Assembly: GCA_032629725.1 (NCBI GenBank)
Contig: JAFEVB010000010.1
Location: 1,302,001 to 1,366,000, forward strand
Source: Gremmenia infestans
Taxonomy: Eukaryota > Ascomycota > Leotiomycetes > Helotiales > Hamatocanthoscyphaceae
Direction: 5' to 3'
Length of the DNA stretch: 64,000 nucleotides
Part shown: piece after piece, positions 22,293 to 32,300 of the stretch
Numbering within the stretch: the stretch's first letter is position 1
Layout of the letters: each line of letters begins with the position of its first letter
Program-made: the position numbers and the translations under genes
The notes under the pieces: model-generated
Told to the model about the DNA's origin: nothing
Seen by the model: only the letters and a program-made list of their open reading frames with translations
The model's database searches: none

Positions 22293-24043
22293 TCAAAACC
22301 CGCAAGGATCCTTAGCATACCATGCGCGAACAAGCCCTTTGAACTTCGGATCCTTGTGAATTCCCAAGAGACACATTCGGCTTTGCTACAAGATCTCAGA
22401 GTCAGCATCACATCATCAGCTAACATTTTGAAGATGGGAATATATACCCCCTCAATACGAACGAAGCGGAATTCCATAACATGTTTTCCGGGAATGGTGG
22501 AGGGGTGGTCAATGATACGATCCCATTCCATGAAGCAAAACTGCAGGAAATACGCCTCCCAGAACTCGCGGGTCATAAGATACTTAGGACTATACGTTTA
22601 CAGCGTTAGCGTTGCCTTGGTGAGGAATATTACAGGGGGGGGGGAAGTATATGAAACTCTCTCCTGAGTAGTAGAAAATATTGCTGGGTCGATTGCTTAC
22701 CCGTCGATCATCAGGACTCTAGATTGCTGGCGCCTGCTAGCAAGGTATCCGTCCCGATTATACACGAATCTTAGCTCGTGATTCCGGATTCGAGCTTCGG
22801 ACTGTAGCATGCGTTGTGCTCCCTCTGGGTTCATGAAGACGAGACAGCCAGCTGCTGTGGTATGCTGGAAGCGGGATCGGTTAGCAATACGTATCAGAGA
22901 CAGACTTGGATTTTAAAAAACGTTTTCAAACTGGATCAAAGGAGGAAATCAACTAGTGAGAGAAATTGTTCGCTAACCTTATCATTCTCTGGTCTCAAGC
23001 AGAGGGACGCGACAGCGCCGACATGGATCCTGTCAAAGACTTCCCACGGATTTGCACCCTTGGGGATATTTGTCACGAAGAGTGAGCAGTTGAGCGCGTC
23101 CTCCAGTCCATACACCTTTCCCGCACTAGGCTTCCCCATATACATGTTGTCAGATCGAGGCCGACGCGGTTCGACAGGATCAGCGAAGGTGTGACTCTCA
23201 AGAGCCATTCGGGAAGGTTGGAGAGGTGGTGAGATGACGGTTCTGGCAAGTGCGGATAATATAGGTAATCTCATGCCGGTGGTGTGAGTTCGTTCTTGGT
23301 TGTAGCTATTTGAACGGTAGGTGTGGGGAGGAGACATCTGCATTGATGCAGTAAAAGTGTTGTTGCGCGCCACCAATGCTCCGCTCCTGATGTTTTCAAT
23401 CCTGCTTCCTGGGTATGAGTCCGCATTCGTGGTCCTATAATACTGCTTATCTTGGAACAGCAAATTGCTTGGTCCGCTGTCGGTCTGCTGGGTATTCACG
23501 AAGTTGAAAAAGTCGTTTTGTCCGCTATTGGAATACATCCTGCCTCCCGTATGATAATAAGACTTAGCCGACCAAAGCAGGGGAGCTCTTTTCGCCATTG
23601 AATGAGGCATAAAAGGCGGTGATGACCATGATAGAGGATGACGGGAAGGAGGAAGTACGGCCGGAGTAAAAGGCTTTGACGATCTTGGGTGAGAACGCTG
23701 CGGCAGATATGGAGAGAACAGAGCTATATGAGTAGTGAGTGGTTTGTCATCTTGTCAAGACTAAGGGTCAGGTTAACAAACTTGAAGATTCGTTGCCGGC
23801 TCCACGCGTTGCTGGTGCAAAGTACTCCTTGCACGCCTGGGAGTTTATTGGGTAGCAGTTTACGTCTTGATATGACCCGTTGTTGTGAAAATCGACCCAT
23901 TGACCGTGGCCCTGCATTTTGCCCGCTGACAGTTCAACGCCTCGATGCTTGCGAGTGCCAGACATGTTGTTCATCGGCGTAGTTGCTTGTAGTTCAAGAT
24001 TTGCTTTCAAAGACACTGGATTCAGAAAGAATGAGCGGTCCAT
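22293..24043 (-). CDS. Array gene H: RRM-like/DPC-tail protein, 468 aa
   Basis: Five exons join in frame: 24043-23782, 23723-22978, 22864-22701, 22589-22448 and 22385-22293 (1407 nt). ATG 24043 (MDRSFFLNPVSLK) is the first in-frame ATG. The N-terminal 300 residues are Ser/Pro/Asn-rich. The RRM-like domain: LNCSLFVTNIPKGANPWEVF, VGAVASL, an intron, then AAGCLVFMNPEGA, ELRFVYNRDGY and SRVLMIDG. Module 2: MTREFWEAYFLQF, VMEFRFVRIEG, then across an intron QSRMCLLGI and WYAKDPCGF at the very end. This closely parallels J (QAETCFLAI...RYGQDPCGA), which strongly supports the splicing. The tail has alanine where others have glycine before xDPC. Confidence 0.76.
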
Positions 24044-25042
24044 AAGTGTATAGTTGTGCAAAGTTTGCTGGAGATAGAATGTTAAATAAACCAATTAATT
24101 CGTCCCTCTTTAACTGTGCCGGAACGACTGCCGAGAGGGGTAGCTTTTGATGATTGAATCTCGTGAAATTACATTAACACAGTCAATAGGGGCTCGCTTA
24201 ATAGGCGAGTTTTCTCGCAAGGCTGACAACATTGCCTCGACACATGGAATTGCTCGACGTATATACTTCCTTTTCTTCCTATTATCTCACGCATAGGTGA
24301 AGCTAGAATTATGAGGCTGATAATCCTATAGTGTACTAAGACCGTCTTTACAAAAAGAAGCCTTCAGGTAGACAGAAAAATTCAGCACACAACTTTTAAT
24401 GTGCCAGGTAGCGTGGGACATTATTTCAAAGTCGATAAGACTCAAATTCGCATTTTGTGGCCAGCAAACTCAAGGGCTTAGAATTGACAATCATTTTGGG
24501 GGGCAGGCAGTAAAGCACTAGAGTAGTTAACAATACCCCCACTCCGTACCTATTATGTGAAAGTTTGCTTTGTGACGCGGTAGTTTAATCGATAAGCCCC
24601 GTTCTCTAGTGGAAAGATCATCATCATAACTAGCTGTCATTGACTGATAACAACCCTACTTCTAAACCAGCAGTACGTCAATAGAGTTAGCAGGTTGGGC
24701 GCTCTTGTCACAAGCAGCTTTTAGGGAAACACTTTATAAGAAGGATTTTATTGTAACTATTTACAGTTTTCCGAGAAAGACTTAGTCTTGCATCTTAAAA
24801 GTAGAAAAACACGAAGCAATGAGCAATTATCTAGATATTCCGACCGTTTTATGTCTTATACCCAATACTCAATGTATAGAAGATATACAGATATACTCAA
24901 ATAAATTCCAAAAGAACGCCAGCCATACCAAGCCCAACCGCCTACCCAATGCCTGACCAATTACTTTTATCCATGTGAGTCTTAGCCAAGATACCACAGC
25001 CATCAACAAACCTCTGGTACCAATATTCCCCCAGACAATGAC
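24044..25042. other. AT-rich spacer between array genes H and I
   Basis: About 1 kb of AT-rich sequence upstream of H and downstream of I. No open frame above 60 codons looks coding, and no RNA gene or repeat unit is evident. Its AT-richness could reflect repeat-induced mutation, but I cannot compute indices by eye. Confidence 0.5.
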
Positions 25043-26521
25043 TCACTGCTCACAAGGATCCTCGCCGTAGTTGATAGTATACAGGTGGTCAACCCCATCC
25101 TTCTTGTAGCAATTAAGGAGGTATAGCCTCGCCTGTCTAGATTGTCCAAGAATTGAGGGGAACACCAGCTGGATGACCTTTTGTCCGTCATCCAAAAGCC
25201 ACTCATCAGATGACACGAGGTCAAAGTCCATGCATTCATTAAGGGCCTTTATAGTTCCATCAATGTCACAGTCTTCCTGTGGCCCAGTGATCTGCAGAAC
25301 TCGACTTTGATGCAGCTCAAACGATCGCATTTCTGGACAGAACTTGGTGTTCCACTTGACAGTGACCCTGGTCCCGTGGAACCAGATGCCAGCACCAGAG
25401 CGACGAGAGTAATAGCCTCCTCGAGCGATGAAATTTTCGGCGGCAACGCGATTCGCGAACACAAGTCTACCAGAGCGACCTGGGTGTAGTGGGGGAGCCG
25501 GTTCCGTCCAGGAGAATTGGAAGACTTTGCCTTCTCTGATGGTGTCGAAGAACTCCTGATAGGTAGTCTCTACAGGAATGTTCTCTAGGCGGACAGCACA
25601 GCTCTCGGAAGCTGGTGTTCTCGCACATCGGAGAGCGAATGATGTGACATCGCCCTCATAGTTATCGTTGAGGGCGACGTTCGCTTGTATGGCTTCCCGT
25701 CTGCGTTCGGGTGTAATAGAGCGGCGGAGACCCAAGCGCTTTCGAGATGGTTGGAACTCATCATCATTGGAGATACTTGCAGCGGTCGAAGAAGGGTTGG
25801 CAATGGTAATGGAGATTAGCGCTCCCGATGCTTCCGTCTGTATGGAGAAATCAGAGCCGATAGAGACAGCGTTGCTTTCTTGACTGTTCTGCGAAGAATG
25901 TCTCAGTGGTTGACTCTGCATTGCTACCTGAGCATCGTAGATTGCGTCTCGGTGTTTGATAAACACCTCTCTGCTCACCATCCTTCGAAGAACTGCTGAG
26001 CGTCGTCGATAACAACTGACTTCGCGAAACCGGCTTTGAAGACAAGGCGGCCGTCTACCAGAGTAATTCTCTTGGCTACTCTACATGTTAGCAAATCTTT
26101 CGAGGAGGATGAAAGCTGCTTACCGATGTTTGTGGACCACTCATTGTACCCACGGTCGATCCTCTTTTCCAAGGTGTAGTACTTAGCTATAAAATAAAAG
26201 ATTAGCAAGATGTAAAGAGGTGGAATATGATTGCTTACGGTCGTTAACTAGATTAACTAGGGCCGAGTGCTTTCTCAAGTGTGGGCTCTCGTCATAACAA
26301 ATACCATCCCATGGCAGGTTTGGGGCATTTGTATGATCAACCCATACTCTCTCGCTAATTTTCATCTCGGGTTGTGTGTGTCGAGACAATAAGCCTGCGG
26401 CCATTCGCCAGCTGGTATTTCGAATACGCTGGAGCCGTTGGACGCGTTCAGGAGGGTTGAGGTCCTCATTAGAAGACTTGGAGGATCCCGAAACATTTCG
26501 GACATCATATCGGGAAGTCAT
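25043..26521 (-). CDS. Array gene I: RRM-like/DPC-tail protein with helical N-terminus, 443 aa
   Basis: Four exons join in frame: 26521-26239, 26186-26124, 26078-26021 and 25970-25043 (1332 nt); introns are 45-52 nt with GTAAGC, GTAAGC and GTCAGT donors. The first about 145 residues differ from relatives in looking folded: Arg/Leu-rich helix (ERVQRLQRIRNTSWRMAAG), then tryptophan-containing segments and VAKRITLVDGRLVF. The RRM-like domain starts ESCAVRLENIPVETT and includes the TIREGKVFQF helix end, GIWFHGTRVTVKWN and SRVLQITGP. Module 2: FDLVSSDEW, LVFPSILGQSRQA and INYGEDPCEQ at the end. It is closest to B (both SILGQSR). No function is known for the N-terminal part. Confidence 0.74.
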
Positions 26522-27339
26522 CTTGGTATTCCTGACCTTCGTGTGATAAAAGGTACGAGTATGAAATGAGCAGTGCAATGTAAAGTGCTGGGCTCTCGAG
26601 GAAGTCTTTTAAAGAATGGATTGTGTGGTGGTGGATGTTGAAAGAAAGAGTACCAAGTGCCTGGGAGCCCCTGTTATACCATGCCAACAGAGTTCCCTCG
26701 AGCGGTCGGGCGCAGATTTCTATCTACGTAGGAGTATTCAATTTTTGACCCCCTATCTTTGGGTGAATTTCCAGCTTGAAAAGCTTTGTTATTGGCTCAG
26801 GGAAGATGAACAGCAGGGTATAAGCATGACGGTTGCTAGACAGCAGGCAACGGACTTCAAACTGTCAAGTAGTTGTCCAGTACATGTCAAGTAGTTGTTA
26901 AGCACTTGTTAAACTCATGCAAACTGATGGGAGGAAAGAAAGACTCGTCATAGTCGAGGAGGAAAACGCAGAACATCCGGTTTATCGACCGGGCCTAGCT
27001 GGTTTGATTAAAGATATACATGGGTTCCGACGAGGTCGCCAGAAGTAGAAAGAGCGAGAAAAGCAAATAAATACGCAAGTTTGAAGTAGGAAGATATTTT
27101 TTAATGGTGTAATTCTGGTTTCACGGTTTTGCAGAGACTACTAAATTACTATTCAAATACTAATTAAGAACTATCCGAGCCAAAGAGAAGAACAAGTGAA
27201 GCCCGATTTTTAAGATATCAGTGTCCGTCTCTGTAGATAGCATGCGCCTCAGGAGAAGCTCCACAGTAGACAAAGAGCTCAGTCATGTCGCGACCACGAA
27301 ATGTATGTCGTAGTCGGTCTCATGTTGCGTCATGGTAAG
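26522..27339. other. Spacer between array genes I and J
   Basis: About 0.8 kb upstream of I. A short imperfect direct repeat (CAAGTAGTTGTCCAGTAC / CAAGTAGTTGTTAAGCAC) lies near 26871-26905. No coding frame or RNA gene is recognised. Confidence 0.5.
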
Positions 27340-28530
27340 CTATGCTCCACAGGGATCTTGACCGTATCGCACAGTGATGTAGCCCTGGAAAGAAGGCTCA
27401 GATTTGATTGCTAGGAAGCAAGTCTCAGCTTGGCCATCGATGCGTGAAAAGTGGAAGGCATAAGCTTTGTGGCTAGAAATCGCGCATTCAACGTTGCGGA
27501 CTCGGTCGTATACTAGATCGGAGTAGTTTCTAAAGTATCTGTCCCAGGTGGCAAGTTCCATTACCCGTTCTGGTCCCTCGACTATAACCACACGGCTGTA
27601 GAGTCGATCGTTCCGAGGGTAGCCATGTCTGTTATACGTGAACCGCAAGCGTTTACCTTGTATCCAGATAGTCTTCTTCATCATTAAATGTGCAGCCTCG
27701 GGTTCCATAAAGACCAGTTTGGCAGCTTGCATGATATGCATGGCACCAGCGGGACTAATGTGTAGAGCAAAAACGGGGCCGACGTCGATTCTATCGAAGA
27801 TGTCCGAATGACTGACGGTCCGTGGGATATTGGTGATGAAAAGAGCGCAATTTCTGTCATTGGGAAGGTCGGAAAGTTGGCTTACATATGAGCTGGAACC
27901 GCCGTGGTATCTTGTCTTCGAGTTGTCAGAGCCATGAGCGGAAGATTCTAAGAGGCCCTGTTGCGCCAAGGCCATTTTAGTTGGCCGGAATGGATGCACG
28001 ACTGGTGGAGTCGCAGTAGCGAGCGTATTTGATGCGTCTGGAGCAGAAGTCGACAGGTTCTGGTGTGCCTGAGCTCTGTCTAGCGCAATGCCAAAGATAA
28101 CATCACGTTCTTGGGTGGTCTGGTATGATGGGGTCAAGTTGCGTTGATGAGTATCTTGAGAAGACTGGGATGATGACCCGATCTGGATAATGTCGCCGTA
28201 AAGAGCCAGCTCCTTTGGAGTCTCAGGCTCTAAAGACGTTGGACTCTCTGCCATAACTAGGGCAGAAGCTTTTAGGGTATCGTTCGTCGGGCTTTCGGTG
28301 ACGGGGATAATTGTCGTCCCTGGACTTGGGAAGAACCGACTATTTACTTGAGGGGACCGAGCAACTACAGCATTGATTAGAGGCTTTATTGAATGGTTCG
28401 AACGCAACGTACCTATGGGAAAGTGGTCGTCCGCTTGGAAGCTAGCCCACATACTAGCGGCGAACTTGAGCTCTTCCCAAGACGCGCGGGTAGTGTGCCA
28501 TCTTAAAGGAGTATGCTGCATGCGGGACAT
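27340..28530 (-). CDS. Array gene J: RRM-like/DPC-tail protein, 380 aa
   Basis: ATG 28530 opens a frame that runs to the stop at 27340 without a break (396 codons). Inside it a perfect 48-nt intron (28412-28365, GTACGT...TGTAG) is a multiple of three; removing it gives 380 residues, so the segment may be an intron hidden in an open frame or a retained one. RRM-like domain: RNCALFITNIPRTVSHSDIF, DRIDVGPVFAL, AAKLVFMEPEAA, IWIQGKRLRFTYNRHGY and SRVVIVEGP. Module 2: FHFSRIDGQAETCFLAI and VRYGQDPCGA at the C-terminus. Unlike F, G and H it has no intron in the second module, which makes it a useful uninterrupted reference for the family. Confidence 0.78.
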   Translation of the reverse strand: MSRMQHTPLRWHTTRASWEELKFAASMWASFQADDHFPIGTLRSNHSIKPLINAVVARSPQVNSRFFPSPGTTIIPVTESPTNDTLKASALVMAESPTSLEPETPKELALYGDIIQIGSSSQSSQDTHQRNLTPSYQTTQERDVIFGIALDRAQAHQNLSTSAPDASNTLATATPPVVHPFRPTKMALAQQGLLESSAHGSDNSKTRYHGGSSSYVSQLSDLPNDRNCALFITNIPRTVSHSDIFDRIDVGPVFALHISPAGAMHIMQAAKLVFMEPEAAHLMMKKTIWIQGKRLRFTYNRHGYPRNDRLYSRVVIVEGPERVMELATWDRYFRNYSDLVYDRVRNVECAISSHKAYAFHFSRIDGQAETCFLAIKSEPSFQGYITVRYGQDPCGA

Positions 28531-28720
28531 CTTGTTTGACCGTGCGAAGGAGCAAAAGGCGCAATAATAGCAAAGCGCGGCTTGGTGTAGTGTGGCGGCT
28601 TGTACAAGTAGCTCAATATCGTAGTATTGGGTTTATTGCGGTGCAAAAGAGGTTCTTTTGAAAGTTGGAGAGTGAAGGATTATTTCTCGAAGAAGGCACC
28701 AGTTTATACTTTTACACCCT

Positions 28721-28819
28721 TTGGTTGTTTTCTCCCTGTTCCGACATGCCTCTTGGTTGTTTTCTCCCTGTTCCGACATGCCTCTTGGTTGTTTTCTCCC
28801 TGTTCCGACTTGCTGCCTC
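28721..28819. repeat. Three tandem copies of a 32-bp unit upstream of gene J
   Basis: The unit TTGGTTGTTTTCTCCCTGTT + CCGACATGCCTC occurs at 28721-28752 and 28753-28784 without a mismatch, and a third copy from 28785 diverges at its end (CCGACTTGCTGCCTC). It lies about 190-290 bp upstream of the start codon of array gene J (minus strand), in its likely promoter. Function unknown; slippage or a repeated protein-binding site are both possible. Confidence 0.9.
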
Positions 28820-29329
28820 GGCTACTGGCCCTGCCTATTATTAAATCCCGAGTTGAAAGACCAAAAATGAATTTCTGATAGTTATAACTGGGCGGCCAAG
28901 TTTCCAATAGGCCGGAAATAATCACATGCTTTAGACCTTGAAAAACTATATGTTTTCAAGAAAAACTGCGGATGAGTTCCACATATAGAAGAGTGAAGCT
29001 TTGATTCAACTCGACCCTCATGCTATTGTCTATAGGCGATATATCGTGAACTGCTAGCTAGCACTTCTTGGTATGCTATACAGCAACTTCCGCTTCGAAG
29101 AATGGCTAACAAAAAAAGAGTCAGAGCCCGAAGGTCACGCAACTACGTGACCAGCTATTGCAATCGAGCAAACTTGCAGCAAATGGGCGCGAGGCCAAGG
29201 AACACAAAGGGAAGGAAACAAGCTGACGGACAGGATACAGAAACAGCGCAATCATAGCCAAAAAGCTATTTGCGCTGGATCGTAATTCAGGTGCTAACGT
29301 CGTACAGATCTTCAGTCATCTAACGCATC
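28820..29329. other. Spacer between the array and HRQ1
   Basis: About 0.5 kb containing the distal promoter of J and the 3' flank of the HRQ1 gene (also minus strand). No coding frame or RNA gene is seen. Confidence 0.5.
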
Positions 29330-32300
29330 TCAATCCGTGGGCTCAGGCTTAATTCGAGTACCATTCTCCACAATGATTCCATCGACTTCCTCAAGTACGA
29401 TAACCTCATCTCCTGGATCTTCTCTTTTGATATCGACGACGTCGATGTTGGCGCTGCCCCTTCCTGGGACCGGTTGAGCCAAGACCACCGTCTCGACTCC
29501 CACAGGACTCATGTCCTCCGGTCCCATGGGTAGTGAGTCGATATCGATCTCCATATTCAGCAAGCTCCTTAGTATAACCTCACAGCCAGCTTTGCTCATA
29601 ACCTCGTTTGCATGTTTGCAAGTCTCAGACGTCACGCATTCCATACAGCCCTCGTGACAGTGGCAAGCCTCGACTCTGCGGACAGCTTGTTTCAATAGCA
29701 AGTCGATGAACTCAAAGGCTTTGGTACTGATACCGGAACCGCCTGCCCCTCCCTTTGCATCGTAGAAGGTCAAGCGCGCGGGTCGTTTGCGGGCAGTTTC
29801 CTTCTGCGCAAACTCCTTCACTCCAACTTTGCACTCGGTGCGCACATCGCCCGGCATGCTGATGACAAAGTTGGGCATCAAACTTAGGATCGCGTGTTCT
29901 GCTGCGTGGATTGCACCTGCCACGTTTAGTCGTCGCTCCTGCATAATCTCCAAGGCTTCCTTTGGCAGGTCGAGCCACATGCCTTTGCTGAACCGAATGA
30001 TAGGTGGATTATCAACCTGGACAGCATCGAGAATTCGGCGCTTTTTATCCACCTTGAAGAAGCCGTAGACATTCTGTTGGATCTTGATTTGACCATAAAA
30101 TGCCTTTGAAAGAGATTTGGGGATCCGGCAGATGGCTTCTGTTTCGACGGGATCGATATCGGTATAGTCTCGCTGCTGAGTTGTCCAGTCTACCTTTACA
30201 AGTTCAACTTTGGCAATCTTCCGATCTGGATTGAATTCCTTGACTAGGTATTTGTTGCCCTGGTGGAGGAAGATTCCACCATCGTATAGAGTGAAGAATG
30301 CTCGGGAAGCTTCGACCTCCTCCAAGACGATGTTTTTGCCGTGGCTGATATCCACAATAGCGAAGTGATCCTCTTCTGTTTCTCGAATCGCAACAAATTT
30401 CGACGGGACAGGACGAAATCTTTCGTGGCAATGGTAAAAGCCGAGCTCATCCTTCGCTAGCCTCTCTGCTGATACTTCTCCCAGCAGTTTCCCAAAGTAT
30501 ACAGAGTCTTCATCAGGTCGAATTGGCATCTCGTATGCAGCACACTGAATATGGCCTTCTAGAACAAGCATGTTCTGTAAATCCACTTGAAGTTCACAGT
30601 TTGGTTTGGTAAAGATTTCGTCTGGATTTTGCATGTAGTACTGATCCGTGGGGAAACAGTCTCCCACCAGAACTGACAAGGAGTCCTTGTTTCTTCGACC
30701 AGCTCTGCCACTCTGCTGTCGCAGATTTGCGATAGTGTACGGAAAGCCAACAGTGATCACAGCATCTAGAGATCCGATATCAACACCAAGCTCAAGAGCT
30801 GTGGTTGCAACGATGCCCATCAACTTCCCTTCAAACATTTCACTTTCAATGCGGCGCCGGTCCTGAGGTGTGTAGCCACCTCGGTAGCCCATCACTCGAG
30901 CCATGCATTCAGGCCGCTCTAAAGTAGCCAGTTCTTGCTTCACGGCACTGACGAGAGCCTCGCACCCTTTTCTCACCCTGCAAAATGCTATGACCCGAAC
31001 GCCTCGTAATATTAGTTGACAAAACAGTCTTGCCGACTCTGCCATGGTGTCTCCACGACCGCTTGCAGGATCCGCGGGATCTTTGAAAGGCGTGTTCCAG
31101 CACAGAAACTCCTTTCTTCCAGATGGAGAGCCATCAAAGTCTGTCATTCGTACATTCTCAATCCCGAAAATAGTCTTAAAGTGTTCCTCCGGATTCGCCA
31201 CAGTTGCCGAGCAAGATATGAACTTTACGTGACTATTTCCCACCGCAGCGCATATCCGTCTCAACCGCCGCATCACGAGAGCAACGTGTGATCCAAATAG
31301 CCCACTGTACACATGAATCTCGTCGACGACGACATACTTCAGGTTCTTGAGAAAGGTGCGCCACTTGTCTTCCTGCGGTAAGATGGTAATGTGAAGCATA
31401 TCTGGATTCGTGAAGATGATTCGCCCCTGATCTCGAATCATGTTCCGGTCGCTCATCGCAGTGTCTCCGTCGAACGTCTCTACTATGGTCTCTTCAAGAC
31501 CAGTCATGAATCTCATCATCTCTTTTAGACTTCTTCTTTGATCTTGTGCCAAGGCTTTTGTGGGGAAGATGTACATGGCCCTCGTGTTGTGATCCTTTTC
31601 AAGCTCGTGAAGTACAGGAATCTGATATATCAAAGATTTCCCCGAACTGGTGGACGTAGCAACGATAACATGAGATCCATCATGGAGATTGTTGATTGCT
31701 TCCGCCTGGTGAGCATAGAATTGGGTGATATTTTTCGTGTTGTAAAGAGCATTTACCAAGTCCTGGCTAAGTTGAAAATTCAAGTCGCCATATATAGCTT
31801 CTTGAGGATCAAAGACTCGATGGCCGTCCGGGACAATTTGTCCTGTATACCACTCGCTTTCCTTCATCTCACTGATAATGTCGGATATAGATTTCCGCTC
31901 CGCCGGGATGGCCTTGGGTAATATGCTGAACTCTGGTTTCGGCGTCGTACTCCGTGAGAAACTTGGTGTCGGTATATATGCTTCAGACTCTTCCTTTAAT
32001 ACCTCCTCGGGGTCTTTGCTCTCAGTCTCGCATCTATTGAGGAATGCATTGATAGCAGAGCCAAATTTGGTGTTCCGCTTCTCGATTAGATTCATCAACT
32101 GCTTTTGGCTGAATACCGGCATCTTTAGATCTTCGTCTTTGAGCTTTCTGGTAGCTCTCGTAGCTTCCCCCGTCTTCTTGTCCTGGACTTGGCGTTTCAA
32201 ATCGCCGTCGATATATTCGAAGTATAGCACCTCTTCTCCATTTCCAGTTGTTCTGTCTCCATAACCCAAACCTTCCTTCCCAGTGATACCGCCAACTGAG

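Noticed and set aside
2074..28530. Reading the repeated gene array as a transposon family
   Set aside because: Copies share protein motifs and intron positions but not DNA ends, and no transposase, reverse transcriptase or terminal repeats are seen.
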